This document shows, one piece after another, positions 1-5,272 of a DNA stretch of 5,272 nt (its first letter is position 1; every line of letters begins with the position of its first letter). Made by a program: the position numbers and the translations under genes. Source of the DNA: Candidatus Methanoplasma sp. (GTDB lineage: Archaea; Thermoplasmatota; Thermoplasmata; Methanomassiliicoccales; Methanomethylophilaceae). The stretch covers positions 1 through 5,272 of the forward strand of contig JAISPV010000046.1 of NCBI GenBank assembly GCA_031274665.1, written 5' to 3'. The notes beneath the pieces are model-generated. The model saw only the letters and a program-made list of their open reading frames with translations. It did not search any database and had not been told where the DNA came from.

Positions 1-1228
<1,228 letters not shown>

Positions 1229-1232
1229 TATC

Positions 1233-3671
1233 ATGGAAGGGCGAAAGAAGATCATACCTCAGAGCATTGAGAAAGAAATGAAACGGTCGTACATCGATTA
1301 TTCGATGAGCGTGATAGTCGGGCGCGCGCTTCCGGACATAAGGGACGGGCTGAAGCCCGTCCATCGGAAAATATTGTATGCGATGTCGGAACTGGGACTC
1401 CCATACAACAGGCCCCACAAGAAGTCGGCTAGAGTGGTGGGAGAGGTGCTGGGTAAATACCATCCGCACGGAGACTCAGCCGCATACGAATCGATGGTGA
1501 GGATGGCACAGCCTGGCTCGCTCAGATATCCGCTGGTTGACGGACACGGGAACTTCGGGTCTGTCGACGGGGACTCACCGGCGGCCATGCGTTACACAGA
1601 GGCCCGTCTGTCGAAGATAGCGGGAGACCTGCTCGCCGATATCGACAAGAACACCGTGGACTACGTCGACAACTTCGACGGGTCCCTCAAAGAGCCGAGC
1701 GTCCTGCCCGCAAAGTTCCCCAACCTTCTCGTGAACGGTTCGGACGGGATAGCGGTCGGAATGGCGACCAAGATGCCCCCCCACAATCTCACAGAGGTGT
1801 GCGACGCCATAATTCACGTGATCGACAACCCGGGTGCCGAGATCTTCGATCTGATGCAGTTCGTCAAAGGACCGGACTTCCCGACGGGAGGAACGATCTA
1901 CGGCCTGTCCGGGATAGTGTCAGCATACATGACCGGAAGGGGAAAGATCAAGATAAGGGCGAACACCCACTTCGAGGAGATAGGCAACGGCAAGAGCAGC
2001 ATCATCATCGACGAGCTACCGTATCAGGTGAATAAAGCGGCGCTCATAGAGATGATAGCCGAACATGTGAAGGACAAGGTCCTCGAGGACATAACCGACC
2101 TCAGGGATGAATCGGACAGGGACGGGATGAGGGTGGTCATCGAACTCCATAAGGATGCGATAGAGAATGTGGTCCTTGAGAATCTGTACAAGAGGACACA
2201 GATGGAGATGACCTACGGGATAATCAATCTCGCATTGGTCAACAACAAGCCGACCCTGCTTACGCTGAGGGAGATGATCGACCGGTACGTCGGTTACAGG
2301 ATGGAAGTAGTGGTCCGCAGGACCAAATTCGATCTCGAGCAGGCGGAGAAACGCTACCACATACTGGAGGGATTCATGAAGGCCCTGAGCATGCTCGACG
2401 AGACGATCGCGCTGATCCGGGCGTCGAAGGATGCGGCCGAGGCAAACGAAGGTCTGAGGGGCCTTTTATCAATAGACGAGGAGCAGGCGAAGGCCATATT
2501 GGACCTGAGGCTGCAGAAGCTCACCGGCTTGGAAATAGAGTCCATTAAAGAAGAGCACATCCAGCTGATGGAATTGATGAAGGACCTCCGCGATATCCTG
2601 GATAATCCGAGCAGGGTCTTGGCGATAATCAAGGACGAGCTCAAAGAGATGAAGGCATCGTACGGGGACGCGCGCAGAACGATCATCAACGAAAGCGCAT
2701 TGGACGTCGACGAGGAGGACCTCATCCCGATGGAGGACGTCGTGATAACCATTTCTGCTGACAACTACATCAAAAGGATACCGCTCAACACATACAGGCA
2801 GCAGGCGAGAGGCGGGGTCGGCCTTATCGGCATGCAGACGAAGGAGGAAGACTACGTGTCAAGCATGTTCATCACATCATCCCATGATTATCTGATGTTC
2901 ATAACGAACCACGGCAGGCTGCACTGGCTCAAAGGCTACAAAGTGCCGGAGGGGAGCAGACAGTCCAAAGGGAAGCCGATAGTCAACATGCTTCCCGATC
3001 TTGAACAGGGGGAGATGGTCGTGAACACAATATGCGTCACAGACTTCCCGGACGATAAGTATCTCGCTTTCTGCACAAAGAACGGTCTGCTGAAGAAGAC
3101 AAGCCTCAGCGCCTACCGCAATGTCAGGTCGAAAGGGATAAAGGCGATCAAGCTGGAGGACGGCGACGAGCTGATCGAGACCTCAATTACACAAGTGGAC
3201 GAACAGATAATCCTGGCAACAAAGAGCGGTCAGGCCGTAAGGTTCCGGGAGTCGGACGTCCGTCCGACGGGCAGAGACACGATGGGGGTCAAAGGAATGA
3301 CGCTCAGCGGAGAAGATACGGTCGTTTCGATGGCGGTCGTGCGCCCGGAGGATAAACTGCTCACAGTGACGGAGAACGGATACGGCAAGATATCCGATGT
3401 CATCGATTACCGCCAGACACACCGCGGTGCCAAAGGGGTCATCACGATAAAGACCGACGAAAGGAACGGAAAGGTGGTCTGCGTGAGAAAGGTATCCAGC
3501 GGCGACCAGCTGATGGTGACCAGCGAGCACGGCAAAATGATACGCATGAACGTCGACGAGATAAGAGAGACCGGCCGCAACGCGAAAGGCGTCCGCATAA
3601 TGGACATGAGGAACGGGGACAAGATAACCGCCGTCCAACCCATAATCCCTGACGGAGAAGAGGAAGAATGA
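1233..3671 (+). CDS. gyrA: DNA gyrase subunit A
   Basis: GyrA is the DNA breakage-reunion and wrapping subunit of gyrase, acting with GyrB just upstream. The product is 812 aa, close to the usual 800-875. Seen from the N-terminus: [17 protein letters not shown], the winged-helix QRDR segment [10 protein letters not shown] (Ser82 and Glu86 occupy the quinolone-contact positions), the catalytic Tyr121 in AAMRYTEAR (codon 1593-1595), the DNA-bending Ile in GIAVGMAT, and the exit-gate end of the coiled coil, [12 protein letters not shown] (near 2505-2540). The C-terminal domain shows six blade-like repeats with an R-x-x-[KM]-G type signature, as expected for a gyrase beta-pinwheel. Its GyrA box is QARGGVG (2802-2822), degenerate relative to QRRGGKG. 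The tail is acidic (GEEEE). I prefer the ATG at 1233 because [13 protein letters not shown] matches the usual GyrA N-terminus. An in-frame ATG at 1221, overlapping gyrB and preceded by GTGATC at 1208-1213, would add four residues. No intein interrupts the active-site region. Confidence 0.97.
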   Translation: MEGRKKIIPQSIEKEMKRSYIDYSMSVIVGRALPDIRDGLKPVHRKILYAMSELGLPYNRPHKKSARVVGEVLGKYHPHGDSAAYESMVRMAQPGSLRYPLVDGHGNFGSVDGDSPAAMRYTEARLSKIAGDLLADIDKNTVDYVDNFDGSLKEPSVLPAKFPNLLVNGSDGIAVGMATKMPPHNLTEVCDAIIHVIDNPGAEIFDLMQFVKGPDFPTGGTIYGLSGIVSAYMTGRGKIKIRANTHFEEIGNGKSSIIIDELPYQVNKAALIEMIAEHVKDKVLEDITDLRDESDRDGMRVVIELHKDAIENVVLENLYKRTQMEMTYGIINLALVNNKPTLLTLREMIDRYVGYRMEVVVRRTKFDLEQAEKRYHILEGFMKALSMLDETIALIRASKDAAEANEGLRGLLSIDEEQAKAILDLRLQKLTGLEIESIKEEHIQLMELMKDLRDILDNPSRVLAIIKDELKEMKASYGDARRTIINESALDVDEEDLIPMEDVVITISADNYIKRIPLNTYRQQARGGVGLIGMQTKEEDYVSSMFITSSHDYLMFITNHGRLHWLKGYKVPEGSRQSKGKPIVNMLPDLEQGEMVVNTICVTDFPDDKYLAFCTKNGLLKKTSLSAYRNVRSKGIKAIKLEDGDELIETSITQVDEQIILATKSGQAVRFRESDVRPTGRDTMGVKGMTLSGEDTVVSMAVVRPEDKLLTVTENGYGKISDVIDYRQTHRGAKGVITIKTDERNGKVVCVRKVSSGDQLMVTSEHGKMIRMNVDEIRETGRNAKGVRIMDMRNGDKITAVQPIIPDGEEEE

Positions 3672-4033
3672 GGCCGCCGTCGGAAAAGATATGGATCATC
3701 CTCATGGCCGTAACCGCCACGGCCGCGGGGGTATCTGCCGCGGCCGCTGCGGTCTCGGCCGTCGACGGAGATATGATCCAGTTGCTCTTTTCCGTGATCT
3801 CCACCGTTCTTTTCGTGCTGTGCCTGATATCCGCCAATATGATAAGGGTCAAGATATCCCGTATGGACCGGGCCGAGGAAGAGGTCAGCTGTCTGAGGCT
3901 GAAGAAACCCGGCATCGAAAAGAGATACGAAGAAGAGATAGTACCCAAAACACCATACGGCGGCAGCCAGAGCATCAATGACAGAGATTGCGACGAGGAG
4001 ATAGTGCCGAAAGGAAAGATGCCGAAGGAATGA
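3668..4033 (+). CDS. Hypothetical protein with two predicted membrane helices, coupled to gyrA
   Basis: I do not recognise this 121-aa protein. Its ATG overlaps the gyrA stop as ATGA (3668-3671), which suggests translational coupling and membership of the gyrBA operon. Two hydrophobic segments are visible: residues 8-32, very rich in Ala and Val, and residues 36-58, rich in Leu, Ile, Val and Phe. They are joined by a very short acidic turn (DGD), so a helical hairpin with both ends on the same side is likely. The segment after the second helix begins with basic residues (RVKISR), so by the positive-inside rule both ends probably face the cytoplasm. The remaining tail (about 60-121) is highly charged and carries EEIVPK twice, at residues 89-94 and 110-115. 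No catalytic motif is visible. A long antisense frame covers the same DNA, but the coupled start and the coherent membrane pattern favour this one. Function unknown. Confidence 0.75.
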   Translation: MRPPSEKIWIILMAVTATAAGVSAAAAAVSAVDGDMIQLLFSVISTVLFVLCLISANMIRVKISRMDRAEEEVSCLRLKKPGIEKRYEEEIVPKTPYGGSQSINDRDCDEEIVPKGKMPKE

Positions 4034-4042
4034 CGCAATCAG

Positions 4043-4056
4043 GAAACCTTATAATA
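4043..4056 (+). promoter_or_regulatory. Archaeal promoter (BRE and TATA box) for tRNA-Phe
   Basis: A purine-rich GAAAC (4043-4047) resembling a TFB recognition element is followed by TTATAATA (4049-4056), close to the archaeal TATA consensus TTTAWATA. Initiation about 25 nt from the box centre would fall near 4076-4080, just before the tRNA 5' end at 4082. The spacing fits a dedicated tRNA promoter. It begins only 10 nt after the preceding stop codon, and I see no terminator in that gap, so read-through from the gyrase operon is possible. Confidence 0.7.
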
Positions 4057-4081
4057 GAAAACCTGCAATAGGGGGAACTAC

Positions 4082-4157
4082 GCCGTGGTAACTCAGTTGG
4101 GAGAGTGCATGACTGAAGATCATGAAGTCGCTGGTTCGAGCCCGGCTCACGGCACCA
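4082..4157 (+). tRNA. tRNA-Phe (GAA)
   Basis: The 76-nt sequence folds into a full cloverleaf. The acceptor stem GCCGTGG (4082-4088) pairs with TCACGGC (4147-4153), ending in a G-U pair. The D stem ACTC/GAGT (4091-4094/4103-4106) encloses a loop with GGG. The anticodon stem CATGA/TCATG (4108-4112/4120-4124) holds the loop CTGAAGA with anticodon GAA at 4115-4117, which reads UUC/UUU. The variable loop has 5 nt. The T stem GCTGG/CCGGC holds the loop TTCGAGC. The discriminator is A (4154), and CCA is encoded at 4155-4157. There is no intron. G37, the usual site of wyosine-type modification in archaeal tRNA-Phe, is present (4118). The first D-stem pair is A10-U25 where most archaeal tRNAs have G10-C25. 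Confidence 0.97.
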
Positions 4158-4168
4158 TACATTATTCT

Positions 4169-4175
4169 GATATAA
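4169..4175 (+). promoter_or_regulatory. Possible TATA box for the small-protein/DUF531 unit
   Basis: GATATAA in the AT-rich gap after the tRNA could be a TATA element. Initiation about 25 nt downstream, near 4197, would leave a short leader that still holds the ribosome binding site at 4200-4205. A second AT-rich box (CATATTAT, 4178-4185) would start transcripts beyond that site and fits less well. The AT-rich stretch could also simply be where tRNA transcription ends. Weak call from spacing and composition only. Confidence 0.35.
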
Positions 4176-4199
4176 CGCATATTATCGTCATCATGCCGC

Positions 4200-4205
4200 G
4201 GAGGG
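4200..4205 (+). promoter_or_regulatory. Ribosome binding site that decides a TTG start
   Basis: GGAGGG lies 6 nt before the TTG at 4212 and is complementary to the archaeal 16S 3' end. There is no in-frame ATG or GTG between the upstream stop (TAA at 4173-4175) and this TTG, so the site fixes the unusual start codon. The site sits in the loop and the start of the 3' arm of a small potential hairpin, ATGCC (4193-4197) with GGCAT (4204-4208). Confidence 0.65.
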
Positions 4206-4211
4206 CATCAT

Positions 4212-4376
4212 TTGGAACCTGATAAGATATTCATCGACATAAGGACAAGCGAACTCACGCTTGCTCAGGCCTTACAGGAGATAAAAAGGATACAGGCGGA
4301 AAATCCGGATTATGAGATATTCCTTGACGGCGATACGCACTCCATCGCCGGAAGGAGGAAGTTTAGGAGGGTGTGA
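4212..4376 (+). CDS. Small hypothetical protein, TTG start, upstream of DUF531 gene
   Basis: This is a 54-aa reading frame that begins at TTG with a good GGAGGG site 6 nt upstream and ends at TGA, 1 nt before the ATG of the DUF531 gene. Its last codons (AGG AGG GTG) also supply the ribosome binding site of that gene, so the two are probably translated together. The sequence reads as a beta-alpha-beta unit: a strand KIFIDIR (residues 5-11), an amphipathic helix from TLAQALQEIKRIQ, and a strand YEIFLDGD followed by the basic end AGRRKFRRV. I see no membrane segment, cysteine pair or catalytic motif. I do not recognise the family with certainty. The strong signals and tight spacing support a real gene. 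The basic C-terminus could touch nucleic acid, but that is a guess. Confidence 0.7.
   Translation: MEPDKIFIDIRTSELTLAQALQEIKRIQAENPDYEIFLDGDTHSIAGRRKFRRV
4366..4370 (+). promoter_or_regulatory. Ribosome binding site for the DUF531 gene
   Basis: GGAGG lies 7 nt before the ATG at 4378 and inside the final codons of the 54-aa gene. It decides the start at 4378 over an in-frame ATG at 4312, which lies inside the upstream gene in another frame. Confidence 0.75.
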
Positions 4377-4377
4377 C

Positions 4378-4917
4378 ATGGCAGGAAGGATAACCATTGC
4401 GTTATACAACTCATACGACCCGAACAAATTCAGGGAGCCGCACAGAAGGGTGATCGCGAGAACAGGAGGTTTAGCGATGGCCTTCGATATGAACCTGGCT
4501 CTGATCGGATTCCCGATCCCGGAAGAAGTGAGGACCCCGGCGGAGATCGCGGAATGGGTCGCCGGTACGACAAGCATCGGAGGCCACGGAGAGTATTTCA
4601 TGCAGCTTGCCGAGAAAGGAAGGTTCAACAAGTTCCCTTATCCGTCAAAAGGGTTCCCGCCGCAGCTCGGCGAACCGATACTGACGACCAGCAAACCCGA
4701 CGAAAAGAAAAAAACGAGCGTCGGCGAAGTAGCGGATATGATCAGGAACGGAAAGAGCGTCATGCTCATATTCGGCATCGGGCCGCACGGTGTTCCAAAG
4801 GAGATCGCCGCGATACCGGAATATCATATGGATGTTACGGGAGGGAGATTCTCCCTCGAGACATGCACCGCCCTGGGCGCCGTCTGCGGGGCGATAAGCT
4901 CCAAGCTGGATCAGTAA
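4378..4917 (+). CDS. DUF531 family protein, SPOUT methyltransferase-like
   Basis: The 179-aa product matches my memory of the archaeal DUF531 family, which has no established function. Seen: an N-terminal strand ITIALYNSYDPNKF (residues 5-18), then HRRVIARTGGLAMAFDMNLALIGFP, which parallels the SPOUT pattern of an asparagine/proline turn followed by an arginine-containing helix and a strand. A Gly/His-rich middle follows (TTSIGGHGEYF, near 64-74). Next comes a hydrophobic strand with a glycine loop, MLIFGIGPHGVPKE (129-142), and a C-terminal segment DVTGGRFSLETCTALGAVCGAI (152-173). That segment resembles the SPOUT knot, where an SLN-like turn leads into the last helix. My inference is an SAM-dependent RNA methyltransferase fold, substrate unknown; I recall DUF531 being placed in the SPOUT superfamily but cannot check it here. 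It is probably cotranscribed with the small gene before it. Its stop overlaps the convergent purM stop. Confidence 0.85.
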   Translation: MAGRITIALYNSYDPNKFREPHRRVIARTGGLAMAFDMNLALIGFPIPEEVRTPAEIAEWVAGTTSIGGHGEYFMQLAEKGRFNKFPYPSKGFPPQLGEPILTTSKPDEKKKTSVGEVADMIRNGKSVMLIFGIGPHGVPKEIAAIPEYHMDVTGGRFSLETCTALGAVCGAISSKLDQ

Positions 4918-5272
4918 TGGTCGTAGAGGATCTTGCCGGGTTCGAAATAGACCCCGTCACCCTTCTCCGCCCTTCCGATGATGTTTGCGTTATCGTATTC
5001 GTTCTCGATGAAGACGGCATCCTCTTCCGGCAGTATCATCATGAAGCCCGTGCTCATGTTGAATGTCTGGTACATCTCTTTCTCCTCAACCTCTCCCAAC
5101 TCCTGGATGATGCTGAAGATTGGCGCGGGAGGAATAGGCGAGTCGATCACATAACGCAATCCTTTTTTCATACGGAGTATGTTCCTCAGGCCGCCGCCCG
5201 TTATGTCCACGAGGCCGTGCACCTCATATTCCTTAGTTATGCCGAGGACCTGTTTCACATAGATCTCGGTGG
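4911..5272 (-). CDS. purM: Phosphoribosylformylglycinamidine cyclo-ligase (AIR synthetase), C-terminal part
   Basis: PurM closes the imidazole ring in de novo purine synthesis, using ATP to turn FGAM into AIR, in the cytoplasm. Read on the minus strand, the frame is open from the window edge, so the GTG at 5258 is internal. The visible 119 residues are about the last third of a protein usually near 330-350 aa. Recognisable family signatures are TEIYVKQVL, HGLVDITGGGLRNILR and EMYQTFNMSTGF. The last corresponds to the E. coli segment MYRTFNCGVG, with Met in place of Cys and Ser in place of the next Gly. The protein ends VYFEPGKILYDHY. The N-terminal ATP-binding half and the promoter lie beyond base 5272. 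The gene runs towards the DUF531 gene, and their stop codons overlap by 7 nt. The identification is firm; the substrate-binding residues of the N-terminal half cannot be judged here. Confidence 0.95.
   Translation of the reverse strand, partial: TEIYVKQVLGITKEYEVHGLVDITGGGLRNILRMKKGLRYVIDSPIPPAPIFSIIQELGEVEEKEMYQTFNMSTGFMMILPEEDAVFIENEYDNANIIGRAEKGDGVYFEPGKILYDHY

Noticed and set aside
2354..2764. Antisense open frame of 136 codons inside gyrA
   Set aside because: Ser/Ile-rich shadow of the GyrA coiled-coil codons with no ribosome binding context or family signature.
3442..4038. Antisense open frame of 198 codons across the gyrA end and the membrane-protein gene
   Set aside because: It covers the conserved GyrA C-terminal domain in antisense, is rich in Ser and Arg without motifs, and the plus-strand reading has a coupled start and coherent membrane helices.
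4158..4190. Terminator after the tRNA
   Set aside because: The stretch is AT-rich but has no long T run and no stem followed by Ts; not enough to call.
4312..4377. Upstream ATG extending the DUF531 protein by 22 residues
   Set aside because: The extension lies within the 54-aa gene in another frame and lacks a good binding site; the ATG at 4378 has GGAGG 7 nt upstream and matches the expected family N-terminus.

Overview
The window is archaeal, most likely euryarchaeal and probably close to the Thermoplasmata/Methanomassiliicoccales; this placement is inferred from gene content and was not computed. The signs are a DUF531-family protein (known to me only from archaea), a TATA/BRE-type promoter in front of a tRNA, strong GGAGG ribosome binding sites, codon use rich in AGG/AGA/ATA, and a bacterial-type gyrB-gyrA pair of the kind many euryarchaea acquired from bacteria. 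The window is almost fully coding and looks like housekeeping chromosome. I see no mobile element, CRISPR array, intein or phage gene.

Region 1 (1-4033, + strand) is a compact gyrase operon. The gyrB gene has lost its 5' part to the window edge. It is followed within a few bases by a complete gyrA with catalytic tyrosine, QRDR, six pinwheel blades and a degenerate GyrA box. An ATGA overlap then leads into a gene for an unrecognised 121-aa protein with two predicted membrane helices and a twice-repeated EEIVPK motif in its charged tail. GyrB and GyrA would form the A2B2 enzyme that introduces negative supercoils. Nothing in the sequence says what the membrane protein does.

Region 2 (4034-4157) holds a short promoter and a tRNA-Phe (anticodon GAA) with an encoded CCA end. 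Region 3 (4158-4917, + strand) is a two-gene unit: a 54-aa hypothetical protein starting at a TTG codon, then a DUF531 protein with SPOUT-methyltransferase-like features, 1 nt apart. Region 4 (4911-5272, - strand) is the C-terminal third of PurM (AIR synthetase, purine biosynthesis). It converges on the DUF531 gene with a 7-nt tail-to-tail overlap.

No clearly new system is visible. The items most worth a second look are the membrane protein coupled to gyrase, the small-protein/DUF531 pair next to a tRNA gene, and the A10-U25 pair in the tRNA-Phe.
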